Shown here: one piece after another, positions 23,258 to 36,037 of the stretch
Layout of the letters: the number at the start of each line of letters is the position of its first letter
Numbering within the stretch: position 1 is the stretch's first letter
From: Mikania micrantha
Lineage: Eukaryota > Streptophyta > Magnoliopsida > Asterales > Asteraceae
Assembly: GCA_009363875.1 (NCBI GenBank)
Contig: CM018690.1
Span: 13,113,971 to 13,177,970, forward strand
Direction: 5' to 3'
Length of the DNA: 64,000 bases
Program-made: the position numbers and the translations under genes
The notes under the pieces: model-generated
What the model was told of the DNA's origin: nothing
What the model saw: the letters and a program-made list of their open reading frames with translations, nothing else
Database searches by the model: none

Positions 23258-26200
23258 GTCAATGAAAAAGAAATAGTGAATATATAGATATTTTATTGAA
23301 TAGTAAATATATACATACACATTTTTATTAATAGTATATGTATAGTAATTTTTTTGCTTATAGATTTAGGTTTTATTAAATTTGCGAGATTTGGATAAAG
23401 ATTTGGGTTCTTGTTTAAATAATTATTGACCTTTATACAATAACATCTACTTTTATTAGCATTATGGTCGTAAAAATTGAAAGGATATTAGTATTACATG
23501 TAACTGAGAAAATAGTTTGTATATAAAATTATAAACATCAAATCATATACAAATCATTTATAGATAATGTGTACTTGAGAAAATATGTTGCATATAAAAT
23601 TGTAACTATTATAAGATCATGCTACATGTAACTCCTAATCTATAATGCTACATTATAACTCTTAATATATTCCAAGAGTATCCACAAACAGACAACATTT
23701 AACGACGAAAATGTGGTTCGATATGCCTTAGAAAATAAACTAGTCGTATAACCTATGGATCATTTGATTGATTTCGTTTAAAAAACTTAACTAGTCCCCA
23801 AACTTATATTATGATTATTTGATGAACATAACTATAAACAATAATAGGGTTACTTTCTCTTTAGATGTTATAATAATAAATCAGTGAATCAGAAACACCA
23901 TTCAAGTTTCATTTAAGATCAACAATCGGTAATTGACATCATGATAGAAACAATCTTAACTATGACTTCCTAGTTCCTCATCTTCATCCAACATCTTGAT
24001 TTCCACAAATGATTTTATTATTTTAATGACTGGTTATGATTAAACTATTTAATTGATTAAAGATCCGCTTATAAATGCTATCTTATTTATGAAAAAAATC
24101 AACACTTTGATCTAATCGTTCAGATGCACCATTAACCAAAAACTAAATCAAAGTGGATATGGTTGTGATTAAGAACCCTAAAAAATCCAGGACCTAGGAT
24201 GAGTAAAAAATTATAAACCCCTAACACATGAACTCATAAACCCATTTAAAAGCCCTAACACATGAACTCATAAACCCATTTAAAAGGTAATAATATAGCA
24301 AACATTTTGTTAAAAATAAACAAAACAAAAATATTGTAACAAAATGGTTCAATTTAAATGCATAACTGGATCGTGAATCTATCCTAGCATATATGGAAGT
24401 AAACTGTTTATAATCCATGTTGTCTAATACATTGCTCTCAATAGTTATCATTACTATTTGTTAAGTCTTTCTAGTGACATTATGAATTGTAAATAGCTTA
24501 TCTAAAATGTAAAAGCAAAATCAATATTCATTTTAAGTCCTGAAGTTTCAATCCAAATTCATAAATTATTCCACGAAATCATAAACTTTATCGAGTATGA
24601 CCTTCAATAGTTCAATCCTTGCTCTCAAAATCAATTCGATAGACCTTCAATCCTTTGTTGTTGGTTTGATCGTCATTCAATCCTTACGGCTTTTTTCAAT
24701 TGTTAAGTATCTTCAGTTATCATGCTCTGAACCTTTTGATTATTGAGTAGTGACGATCTAAATTCAAGAAGTTGCTTCCCCTTTTTTTTATTGGTTTATA
24801 ATTGTAATGGGGTTAACATTCAAGTGGGTTTATTGAGTAGTTTGGATAAATGGTTAATAGTGTTTTATTGAAAATCAGATGTAAATAGGTTGTTGGTTTA
24901 ATAAAAGTTTGGTTTTAAAATTAAATTATATATTTTTATCTAAAAATTATGGGCCTTTGGAAGACCGACCTCGGGTAGTCGTCCAAAAGAGTAACAAGGT
25001 ATTTTTTTTAAGATTAATTTACATTGGACATATCATATAAAATTTTTCATTCTTATGATACTATATAGTATGCATACAAGATGTATTAGAGCCAATTCTT
25101 TTCTTTATAATCTTTATCTTTTATGATAAAAAAAAAACACTATTAGTTCAGTTCGATAGAATACATGCACCGTCAATTGCGTGGTGTTCTAGAAGGCCAT
25201 TCCGGATCACATCGACAATTGTCTCTTTCAAGAGAGGTAGACATGCCTCAACCAAGCCTGACCATAAAATGTAGATTGTTAATAGGATAAGCAAACTACG
25301 CTACCTAGCCATTAGTTAATTTTAAACTATAATTAATTCATACTTGACCATAAAAATAGTTATATCCCATCAAGTAGCTGGGTATTTTAATTTTACAATC
25401 TCATTACTCTATTAAATTGCATTCTAAACAAAAACTGTGTTGGTTTAATTAATTAAAGTATAACATATATGTAAGATTTGGTTAAAAAACCATTTTTATT
25501 AATAAAAAAACCAAACAAATATCAAAACCACCAAAACTGAAGCAACCATCAGAAAACTGACATAAACAAGTGACCTTCGGGAACTTCTGCATAATTGCCA
25601 TAACCATCATAAATCATCACATAACAGTCATGTAATCGCTGATAATCCATGTAATTACCTATTTTAAAGGTCGTATACCATTTTAAGATTATTTGATGAT
25701 AATGATCGATTTTACGTTAGCTCATATCGCCTTCAATATATATATTATGTTTACTACCCGACAATTTTATGAATAATTGACGTCTTATAAAATTTTAAAT
25801 CTCGTCTTCGATTTCCAACTAAGATGTTATCCATACATGCTAGTTAATTAAAAAGCCTAATACATAAAAACGATTTAAGTTCTAATCACTTATATAAATA
25901 ATTAAGAGTTTTGATTACCTGTATTTTCTGTTTTTTTTTTTAATTTTTATTCTAATGCCTCATGGAAATTTCATGGGAATAAACTATTTAATAACTAATA
26001 AGAAATTAACATAAATACAAAATTTTATTTAAAGTAATCCCACGGCAGTTGAAAAGCTAAAGTGACATTTTGAAGACGTATATTAAATAAATCACAAGTC
26101 TTGATCTTAAAAAACTTGCAGAAAGCAAATAAATTGATTCCCATGAATTCTGGATACAATTTTAATCAAACTTCCCATATCCCCCATCATTTGTCACCCC

Positions 26201-26365
26201 TCTGATTCCCCTTTTCCTCTGTTCATTTCTACACAAAAATTCGTATCAATTTCTTCTTGATTCCAACAAAAAAAACACCGAAATTCTTGACCAAAATCGA
26301 TTCTTTGAGTTACAAATTCCATTGGGTTTCTGTTCTTCGATTGGTTGAAGATCATCAAACAAAGT
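23160..26365. other. AT-rich intergenic DNA upstream of the membrane-protein gene
   Basis: No supported gene. Contents include an (AT)n microsatellite at 23223-23252 and a tandem duplication of about 36 bp, with unit theme CCCTAACACATGAACTCATA (24218-24288). The last roughly 200 bp should contain the promoter and 5' leader of the gene at 26366, but no clear TATA box could be fixed. Confidence 0.6.
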
Positions 26366-29300
26366 ATGCTAAACGTGTTGCCAGATTGGTTGAAGATCAT
26401 CTATGTCGTTTTAGCCTTCTGTTCAGCTCTGTTCTTCGGTGCCTTCAAAAGTTCGTAGCTTTTTTCTTCCAGTTGACTTTTTTTTTCCTTTGACTGACCC
26501 AAAATTGATCTGTTACAGTTTGTTACTGTTTGATTACCATATTTTTTGAGTTCCTCGATGTGTATCTGCATGATAATTTTGTGTTTGTATGAACGATGAT
26601 GCAGGTTTATTGGTGGGTCCGATTGCTGCTTTGATTCTTATTACAGGAAATGTTGTGGTGATTTTAGCTCTGTTTCCTACACATGTTGTTTGGACTGTTT
26701 ACACCCTTCTAAAGTATGTTGTTTTTGATTTCGTCTTCGTGATTTTGAATTTGGTTTAGATTAACGTTGTTCATGATATGCTGAGTACCTTGCGTTTTTA
26801 ATGAAGCAAACGTCAAACTTTTGGTTTATCTATTTTTGGAGAAGATGAATTAAAGGCTCATAGATATTTTGATTTCCACATTTTTTCAAGAAAATCATTT
26901 AAAATGTTAAAAAGTACATTTTGTTTTGATATTTTAGGAAGAAATTTGGTTGCTTTTCAATGAAATCAAATAATTTAGTCCATTTTTTTAATGAAAATAA
27001 ATGATAATTTGTGAAATGAATACTAATTTTATTTTTTATATTAATTTGTATAGATAGTAATTGTTAAAGTCATAAAATTTGTTTAAAAAGCACCGCGTGA
27101 TAAAAAAAATAGTTTAGCAGCTTTTTCGTGTATTTTTACAAGTTGGTGGGCTTTAATTTATCAAAATTACATTCCAATATTTATATCATGAAAATTATGT
27201 TTGTAATGTACAAATTTTTTTTTTGTCAAAATTAAATTACTAATTCAGAAAAAAACTGGATTTAAAAAAAATAACAGGACTCATAGATTTGATGCCCCAC
27301 TGAAAGTAGCATTCTTGTTTGGTTTGCCTGCTCTATTTGGGCTTTGGTTGAGTCTAAGCATTGGAGGCAGCGTTCTTGTTGGTCTTGGGTATGGCTTTTT
27401 TGCTCCATTGGTTTCATCTTTTGAAGCTTTTAGACAAGAAGATGAATCTCACAAGTTCATTCACTCCATTGTGGTAAGTCTTAGATCTTTATCAGTTTAT
27501 CCCAACCCGGGCCATTTGAATGGGTTCCTAACGTTTCAGTCAAACGACGCCAGGATGGAACATGGGGAACGATTAAAGGAAGCTGCACGGTCGTTAGAGA
27601 CTTTGCTGACATTTGTAACCATTCTTACCCGCTCTACTTGAAGGAGCTTCGTGAAACCCCCTCTTCTAACGAGCTTCGAACTCTTAGGTAATGTTTAAAA
27701 GATTACAAAATCTAGATTCATAATATGTGGTATATAACATGTATAGTTGATGAGAAAGTTGCATAACTATCTTATATATGACATGTAAATTAATTTTCAG
27801 GTTAATTCATGTGCCGGCATGCATTATCGTTGGATTACTGGGACTCATTGTTGATGTTCCTCTATACACCGCGATTGCGATAATAAAGAGTCCGTACATG
27901 TTGTTTAAAGGCTGGCAAAGACTCATCCATGATCTAATTAGTCGAGAAGGCCCATTTCTTGAAACAGCATGCATACCCATTGCTGGTTTGACCATACTTG
28001 TCTGGCCAATTGTTGTTATTGGGAGTGTTATCATGGCTATTGTTTCAAGCATCTTCATTGGCTTATATGGCTCGGCTGTTGTATATCAGGTTTCGGCTCA
28101 AACCCTTCTTTTTGGATTACTTTTTAGCTTCAAAATTGACTTTTTATGGTGTCAATTAGAGGTTTGATTTACAAGGCACGAATAATGTGAGACTAACCTA
28201 ACATGAATTTCATAGGTCTAGGTTTTGTCTAAATGGTTTCGGGTTAGTTTTAGGTCAAAACCCACAAACATATTCGCTATGCAGGTCATGTTTGGGTCAA
28301 CTTTTTGGGTTCATGGCCCGTTTAAATTGTTTTAGAGTATTTATTTAAATGTGTTTTGTTTGTCATAATTGCTCAATTTATGTAAATAGCTAGAAATAAG
28401 CAATGTGTTTTATAGTTTAAACGTAACTAATTATTAACTACATTTATATTTTGATTGTAAATTTATAATTTAGAGTAATAATATACAAAAAGGATAAAAA
28501 ATATATAAATGTGTCCGACAAGATTATCAAGAGCGTGTCGAATTTTTCTACCCATGAACACGACCCATTTAACACCCCTGGTGTAAATAGAGGATATGAG
28601 TGCATGAAACTTAAACTATTGGGGTGGAAATGCAGGAAAGGTCTTTCAAGAGGGGTGTTGCTTATGTGATCGCGATGGTTGCTGAGTTTGATGAGTATAC
28701 CAACGACTGGTTGTATCTTAGAGAGGGTTCTATATTCCCCAAGTAAAGATCTTATTTTTGATAAATATTTAATATTGATTTTATGGTTTTTAACAGTTGT
28801 AGCAATTTTTTTCTTTATTTGTAGGCCAAAATACCGAAAGAAACGAGTTTCGCATACACCAGATGTATCGGTTGGGGGCAGTCGGTCATCTGAAGGCAAA
28901 CGCAGCGGTCATCATCATCAGTTGCAGGCTCCTGGAGTAATGGTGATGCCTACACTGTCATCGTCAAGATCAGTTAGGGAGGTCATAAGGGAAGTTAAAA
29001 TGGTGCAGGTAATCCAAGAAACCATTTTCACCAATCTAAAAATTTAAATATATTTATTATAACCTGTCACGCGTTACTGGGCTAGTGCCTAATCGGGCCA
29101 ATTCTTCGTCTTATGAGTGGTAGAAAAACCAGAACCGAAGCAATATAGAACCGGAACCCAATGAAAATGGTTTGGAGCCGATAGAAGTTGACGGTTTGGG
29201 ATTGGTTTTAGAGCTCCTTTTGAGATAGGTTTAGAACCAGAACAAAAAATACAAAACCGAACCGTTTTGGGGCTGGAACTAGTTTGACTTTTTTTTTTGA

Positions 29301-30450
29301 CTAAAACTGAAACTGTTTTAAAAATTAAAACCAATACCAAAAATAAAACCCGATTTGTGCACCTCTACTTTCTATAGTCTCGGTTGGCTGGAGCCGTTCA
29401 CAAGTGGGATTATATAAAATACTATAGTCCTGAATAGGATCAGCAATACTAATAGCCTTTATATTGGGATTGGGCTTGCTATATGATTTGGACTCGGGCC
29501 CTTTCGTAGCCAAAATTATCAACATAACATGGGCCCAGGTCCTAAATCGTGGGCGGCAGGTGGATTTTAGTAATATAAGCCAAGCACTGAAAACAACCAG
29601 TAATGTTGTTGCTTTGTAACCTTAGGATAATGCTTTAAATCGTAGGAAACAATCTCTTGTGTTAATGTTAGAGTAAGGTTATATACATCAGATCACAAAG
29701 CGATTAAAAACAGTTTTTTATTCTTTTAAAAAAGAATAAGTTTTAATAATGATATTCTGTTATTATGCAGGTTTGGGGAAACCTGATGCAATCTTCGGAA
29801 ATTGTGGGGAAAGAATTACTTGATGCAAATGTGATAACTCCTGGTGAACTGTATGACTGGTTAAACGCCAAAAAGGGAAACGAGTCAGCTATCATCAGTA
29901 CCGGGCTACCTTGTTACTCGTTCTTTCAGAACCTTCTTCGATCAATCAAAGTCGGGTCTGAGGGTCTAGTGCTTCTTGATGGCTTTGAAATAAACCATTT
30001 GAACAGACCGCAAGACAGATTACTAGACTGGTTTTTTCATCCGATAATGGTCATCAAAGAACAAATTAGAGTGATCCAGTTGAGTGAAGGTGAAATAAGG
30101 TACATAGAGAAGGTAGTACTCCTTGGAAGCGATTCACAACGTATGGAGGCATGGGATAATGGCAGTTATGTACCCGAAGACACGCTTAGAGCAGCTCAAA
30201 TTCAGGGGATCTGCAGAAGGTAAAGAAATCATTTTTCTTTCGTGTGCAGTGTGCTTGTTTGTTAAACGGGGTTTGTTTGCTGATGATTTGATAATGGTTT
30301 GACAGGTTGATAGGGCTGACCCGTAATGCATCGAAGCTGCCAACTTACAGGAGAAAGTATCGACAGGTGATCAAGAACTTGATCTTATACTGTATGGCTA
30401 GGGACGGGTCAACGCGGTCAATGTCTATGAGATCAGTAGCAAGCGTGTAA
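26366..30450 (+). CDS. At3g27390-type multi-pass membrane protein, nine exons, intact
   Basis: Coding exons are 26366-26450, 26605-26713, 27278-27473, 27554-27687, 27801-28089, 28636-28742, 28825-29008, 29771-30219 and 30306-30450. All introns are GT-AG and the frame closes over 1698 nt (565 residues). Hydrophobic segments lie at about residues 8-28, 31-60, 77-110 and 175-270. Family blocks include GYGFFAPL, DGTWGTIKGSC, PYMLFKGW, REGPFLETACIP and EFDEYTNDWLYLREGS. The C-terminal half is soluble, with a Ser/His-rich linker (residues 305-345) and a conserved tail (LYDWLNAKKG, RAAQIQGICRRL). This matches the plant family of uncharacterized membrane proteins such as At3g27390; biochemical role unknown. 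Intron 8 holds a degenerate GGTTCCGG-type repeat. The start is the first ATG of a frame that joins the later exons. Confidence 0.9.
29090..29345. repeat. Decayed AACCGGAACC-type repeat in intron 8
   Basis: Motifs such as AGAACCGGAACCC, AACCGAACCG and CCAGAACCG recur irregularly. They resemble the purer GGTTCCGG array at 31425-31690. The intron is otherwise plain. Confidence 0.55.
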
Positions 30451-31220
30451 AAAAAAAAGTTAAAAAGGAAATTTTGATGTGAATCCAAGTGTTTGTTCAT
30501 ATTCTTTTTGGGTTTTGTTGTTGATTATATACTGATTTTGGTTTGTACAAAAGTTGGGGCTGATTTGCTTAGAAGAATTTCACTTGAAAACCATTTGTTG
30601 CTAATATTGTTATGAAGCTCTAAGCTTTTTGTGAACAGTCATCTTGAAAATCCTAAATAAACAGAAATATATCTACCCTTTATTCATTCTAAATAGTATA
30701 ATTTTTAAGGCATAGAATTATAACAATTGTAAGGGTAAAAAGCGGAAACAAAGAGTAAAGAGTTGAGTGACATGAATAAAAGATAAACATATGTTATATA
30801 GTATTTGATATTCTAAAATGTTAGGTTAACAGTTAACTCATAAGTTTTAAAATAGTATCACTTTCTATCAAGGTTCTCTATTATTCAATCAGTTTAAAAA
30901 CAAATAAAATTTATGTCGAATCAAACTTGAAAATTTATAAATTGAATTCAAATTGTGATTTCGAACTTTCAAATCGAATTGGCGACTGATTCGAGTTCAC
31001 ATTTCAATAATTGAATAAAATTTAAATTTGTCGATTATAATTTGATTGGTTGAAATACTCCATCTATATCTTCTTTCTCCCTTGTGTCCAAAGAACTCAT
31101 GAAAAAAAAATGTACTATAACCCATACAAAATTTTCAAGTGGGCTCAAACACGTTGTTTATAGCCATTTGTTTCCACAAACATGCTCGTGAAAAATGGCC
31201 ACATACTAGAGGTGCGTATA
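30451..31220. other. 3' flank of the membrane-protein gene
   Basis: AT-rich, no gene. An AATAAA-like signal occurs at about 30656, 200 bp after the stop, and could be the poly(A) signal. Nothing else was recognised. Confidence 0.5.
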
Positions 31221-31409
31221 CAGGGACGAAGCTTGAAAATTTTGGGTAGGGGGGCCGACCCTTAATATAAAATTTTTTGGAAGAAAAACCAAGGGGGCCA
31301 GACTCTATTAATATAAAATTTTCCGACCAAATCATACTACATACCTGCTTCTGAGCCGAAAAACAGCGGGGGCCGGGCCCCCCCAGGCCCTCACTGTACT
31401 TCGTCCCTG
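31221..31409. mobile_element. hAT-type miniature element (189 bp)
   Basis: Terminal inverted repeats CAGGGACGAAG and CTTCGTCCCTG are exact. The 8-bp flanks TGCGTATA (31213-31220) and TGCGTAAA (31410-31417) differ at one position, as expected for an aged hAT duplication. No coding capacity. Confidence 0.85.
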
Positions 31410-31424
31410 TGCGTAAATCGGGTT

Positions 31425-31690
31425 TTTTTCGGAACTGGAACCGGTTCTGGTTCCAATTGGTTCCAGTTCCGGTCAACAAAGTCAATACCCGGTTCCGGTT
31501 CCGGTTCCGGGTTTCGACCGGTTCCGGTTCGGGTTTTGGCCGAGTACAAGTGGAACCAGTTCCGGTTTTCCAGGTTCCGGTTTTAATTTGTCTGAAAAAC
31601 CGGACCCGTTTGTACCCACCGGTTCAGGTATGACCGGTTCCGGTTCGGATTGTCGGTTCCGGTTCAGGTTGTCGGTTCCGGTTCCGGGAT
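31425..31690. repeat. GGTTCCGG minisatellite
   Basis: Irregular head-to-tail repeats of GGTTCCGGTT and ACCGGTTCCGG variants fill about 265 bp. Long frames on both strands here are by-products of the repeat. Confidence 0.85.
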
Positions 31691-32358
31691 CTTTTTTTGC
31701 CCACCTCTACTACATAACATGAAGTGATATCATTCGTGGCAATCCATTTGTCACCACCACACCATCGTCCGCAGAGCTTTGAAAACACTAGTTGCATAAC
31801 ACTCTAATCCAACTCTAACTAAAATAACTAATGTCTTTTGTTTATAATCTAATTCATTTTGAATGGTAAACTATTAATTTGTTGAGATGTTTTAAGTGAT
31901 TTGTTAGTATTTTGATTTTAATAAATGCCAGCTTTACTATGTAAAAAAAAACCTTAGCTTAGGGCCACCAAAATCAGAGAGTATCAAATTTGTGTGGCTT
32001 TTTTTTATATAGAATTATAGAAAAAAAAGTTTTGTTTTAATATTTGTAATTAATTTACATGTTTTGTTTATGTTTTGTGTTTTTTATTTGTTTTCCTTCA
32101 TGATTATTTATATTTTTTGTATCATAAGCTCGAATAATAGATGAAAGTTTTATATACAGTAGAAAAAACTCACAATTTTTCACTCTGCTTTGTGCCATCA
32201 AAAAACTTGAGCCGACCTTGCTCTTGATATTAGATTTCATAAATTATTCATATAGTTTCAAACTTTAAATATTTGTAACGTATACGATCCTTAAATTATG
32301 TTAATTTGGTCAAGCAGGTGAAAGTAATTTGATGACCTAAAACTTTATGTGTTATAAA
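31691..32358. other. Intergenic AT-rich DNA
   Basis: No gene or clear repeat recognised between the minisatellite and the Mutator-like element. Confidence 0.5.
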
Positions 32359-32367
32359 TACTTAAAA
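32359..32367. repeat. 9-bp target duplication of the Mutator-like element, left copy
   Basis: TACTTAAAA, repeated exactly at 38015-38023. A 9-bp duplication is diagnostic of the Mutator superfamily. Confidence 0.93.
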
Positions 32368-32550
32368 GAGTTAAATGCCAAAATGGTCCCTTTGTTTATA
32401 TCAAAATTGTCACTTTAGTCCCTAAATAATTTTTGTTGCCATTTTAGTCCTTATGTTTCACTTTTATTGCCAATATAGTCCCTCCGTCTAAATTAGAAGA
32501 CGAAATCTGTCAACTAACATCATGTGCAAGGCACGATTGGGGTAATTTAG
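32368..32550 (+). repeat. Left terminal inverted repeat of the MULE
   Basis: Pairs with about 37835-38014. Identity is high in the outer 110 bp and weaker inward, where GTCTAAAT and AATCTGT blocks are still shared. MULE terminal repeats normally bind the transposase and carry its promoter. Confidence 0.85.
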
Positions 32551-32871
32551 TACTTTCACATTTGTAATATCTCACTATTTCTTATAATGGTTCTTCTCCC
32601 TCGTTTCTCCCTCGTTTCCCAACTGACATATCTCCGACTAGCCCTAGACGACTTCATAGTTCATCCACAACCGATTAAAAATGTCATGGGTGCTGCGTGG
32701 ATCTATTGAACATATGATTTCAATCGTAATCTCAACTGTAAATTGCATCCTTTTTGAACCAAAATTTGTTTTGTGTATCTGATTTAGGGTTTCTTATAAA
32801 ACCATATGGTTTGACTAATTTGTTGTTAATTTGTAGTTGTATCTGATGAAATTACATGGTTTATTATTCAA

Positions 32872-35634
32872 ATGTTTCATGGAGGCCATTTTATGAATTC
32901 TACGACCCGGTCCTATATTAATGGTAGGAACAACTACTTTGATTATGTGGATGGTTGTGAGTTATCAGTATACGCAATAGGACAAATGGTTAGGAGTCTT
33001 GGTATACCTGATGAAGATGTTTTGTTCTATCTTTTTAAGATACCAGGAATGGATTTGGATACAGGTCTTAGACCTGTTTTGAATGAAGATGATATTAATC
33101 AAATATGCAAGTATGTAGAAGATGAAAAAGTGATTGATATTTATGTGGAGCATGAGACTACAAGTTTGACATGTCAGCAGGTAACCATTGATGATATTGG
33201 CCCTCCTGCATCACAAGAAGTCCCCTCACAGGAAGGTATTTTAGTCCATAATGATAATCTATTTCATGAGGAAGATGAAGTAGATATAGGATTATCTGAA
33301 AACTCAACTTTTGATGAAAGTTCTGATGATGATGACTCTGATGATTTAGACTGCAATGAAAAAGTTCTTCAACAGGAAGATGATATTGATCATTATACAA
33401 TTGATGAAGAGGAAGAGGATGATTCATTTTTTGTAGATAAATCAATTTATGTTGATGATGTTGAAGTTGACATGGCTGAGTACCGGTCTATTGTTCATGC
33501 TGAAGATAATGGAGATGTGCATGATGATGAAGAGGAAGGAAGTGAGATGGATCAATATTATGATGATGAGTGTTTTGATAGTTTAAGTGAAGGGGATGAA
33601 TCTGCTCCAATCAGATCTGTATTGAATAAGCAGAGGAGAAATTCTACAGAGGGTATACAATACCCTTTCTATGTGGGCCAAGCAGTACTACACAAAGATG
33701 ATTTGAAAAATGCAGTCAAAAGATATGTTGTTGAAACAAGGAGACAACTACACATTATAAAAAACGACAAAATTAGGTTTAGATTTGTATGTGTAGGTAA
33801 AAATCTCAATTATAGGGATGGGACCCACAAAGGGGAATCTCATAAAGTGGTTGGGTCTTCAATAAATATCACATGCCCTTGGGTTTTGCATTGCTCCAGA
33901 TCTAAACCAAATGATTTTTTTGTTGTCAAAACATTAGTTGACCATCATGAGTGTTTACAAACAAGGCAGGTTGATCTTTACAAGATTACTTTCATAGCCA
34001 GAGAGATTGAGCCAATCATTATCTCTAATCCTACCATACCACTTAAAGCTTTATAGGATCAGATCCAGAAAAAACACCAGATCAACATATCCATGAACCA
34101 GATCTTCAGAGCAAAAATGAAAGCAGTCAAGAAATTAGAAGGTGATTTCTTTGATGAATATGCACTGTTGAGGGACTATTGTGATGAGTTACAAAGGTCA
34201 AATCCAGGGACTACTATAAAGTTGGAAGTTGAAAGGGAGTTTAATCCCACAAGTGAGACAAGGCAATTCAAAAGAATTTACATATGTTTAGCTCCTTTGA
34301 AGGAAGGATTTAAAAAATGTGGCAGAGATATCCTTGGTTTAGATGGATGTTTCATGAAGGGTCCTTATCCATGACAAATTTTAACAGTAGTTGGAGTAGA
34401 TGCAAATAATGGAATTTATCCAGTTGCATATGCACTTGTGGAAGCTGAAAACTTACAATCATGGAGCTGATTCTTGCAGAATCTTGGTGACGACCTTGGT
34501 ATTTCAGCAAACTCAAACTTTACTTTCATTACAGACAGGCAAAAGGGCCTTTTGCCAGCCATTGCAAATACTTTTCCTGCTGCAACACATAGGTATTGTT
34601 TGAGACATATTCACGAGAATATGAAAATAAAATGGAGAGGTCAGCTCTTAAAAGACCTATTGTGGAAGGCTGCTTGTGCCACTACAATCCCTGAGTTTCA
34701 AAAATCAATGGAAGCTATCAAGAAGCAAAATTCCACCCTGCATACATGGTTGTCAAAGATTCCACCAAAATCTTGGTCAAAAGCTCACTTTAGTGGTATG
34801 GCTCTACTGTTTTATAATAACTTTTAATCCTTTAAATCAAATATTTTGACACCATTCTTAATTTTAGAAAAACTGAAATGTGATGTGTTGTTAAACAATT
34901 GGTGTGAAGTTTTCAACTGACAAATAGTGGTTGGCAGAGAAAAGCCCATAATCACATGTCTTGAATACATTAAAGAGTATTTGATGAAACGGATTGTTGC
35001 TGTGCATAATAAGATATTTAAGTCTCAGGGACCATTGAAACCATCAGTTACAAAACAATTTGCATCAATCAAATCTGAAGCTTCTCAATACTTAGTGATT
35101 ATGGCAGATGGAAACAAGTACCAGGTACATCATGACCCATAAACCACATGTTTATATTTACTCACAAATTTCTTATTTAATCTAATCATGTAGGCAAATG
35201 GTCCCTGGCAAGATCAATGTGTAGTGGACATGAACAAGAAAACATGCAGTTGCAAAAGGTGGGAGTTGACAGGTATTTCTTGCAAGCATGCTGTTGCAGT
35301 GATATGGAACATGGCGGTTAATGGAATTGAAGTTGGTCAGGTTGAACAATGGGTAGATGAGATATACACGGTGGCAAGATGGAAGGAAGTGTATATGCAT
35401 ACCATTGAACCAATCAATGGTGTAAACTTGTGGATTCCTTCCTGCTATCCTACCAAGCTAGTACCTCCAAATCATAAGACTCAAATTGGTAGACCTAAGA
35501 AGAAAAGAAGAATGTCACAGGAGGAGCTCATTTCTAGCATAGAAAAGGATGGAAAGTTGACCAGGACGGGTCATCTTAAGCATTGTGGAAAATGCAAGAA
35601 GGCAGGACACAATGCTAGGACTTGCAATGGATAG
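32872..35634 (+). pseudogene. MURA-type transposase (PB1-like/MULE/SWIM/zinc knuckle), four stops
   Basis: One frame is interrupted by TAG at 34054-34056, TGA at 34372-34374, TGA at 34468-34470 and, after an inferred intron (34796-34867), TGA at 34918-34920. A second inferred intron is 35125-35193. Order of parts: an N-terminal PB1-like block (MFHGGHFM), a long acidic stretch (33230-33610), a MuDR-type DNA-binding domain (FYVGQAVLHKDDLKNAVKRY, CPWVLHCS), a MULE catalytic core with DGCFMKGPYP as first-Asp region and FITDRQKG as second-Asp region, a CRH-type block (YCLRHIHENMK), a SWIM finger (CSCKRWELTGISCKH), and a terminal knuckle CGKCKKAGHNARTC. At least two of the stops fit C-to-T or G-to-A decay (CAG-to-TAG, TGG-to-TGA). 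Domain order matches plant MULE transposases. Confidence 0.92.
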
Positions 35635-36037
35635 CCTTGTGTAATTTGTGTTTCAATTCTGCCTTGTGTAATTTGTGTTTCAATTCTGGACATTTAATTT
35701 GTGTTACTTTGTGTTTCAATATTTAGAACAATGTCTGTATAACAATGGCTTGCACGTTGTGTAATGTGTTTCAATTTTTAGAACAAAGTTTAAGATAAAC
35801 TTCCTTTCAAACCATAAGTAGATAACAAAACATTATTCAACACAAAACTTCCATTGAAAACCATTAACTAAATATTATTAGGCTTCATAATTTACATGCT
35901 AAATGTTTGAATTAGAAACTCAAACATACCAACAAAATAGCATCATACGTTTTTGATCAACCATTCACCTACTAAAAATGCATAGATTGTTTGCAATCAA
36001 AATACATCTCCAATCAAAACAAACTTCAAATAAAAAA
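35635..36037. other. Convergent intergenic spacer inside the MULE
   Basis: A short direct duplication of the phrase CTTGTGTAATTTGTGTTTCA occurs at 35635-35690. It should contain the two facing transcription ends. No gene is seen. Confidence 0.6.

Noticed and set aside
25140..25265. Less AT-rich patch with gene-like look
   Set aside because: No reading frame, splice signal or RNA structure could be supported.
31135..31633. Frames of 116 and 74 codons on opposite strands
   Set aside because: They cover a hAT miniature element and the GGTTCCGG minisatellite.
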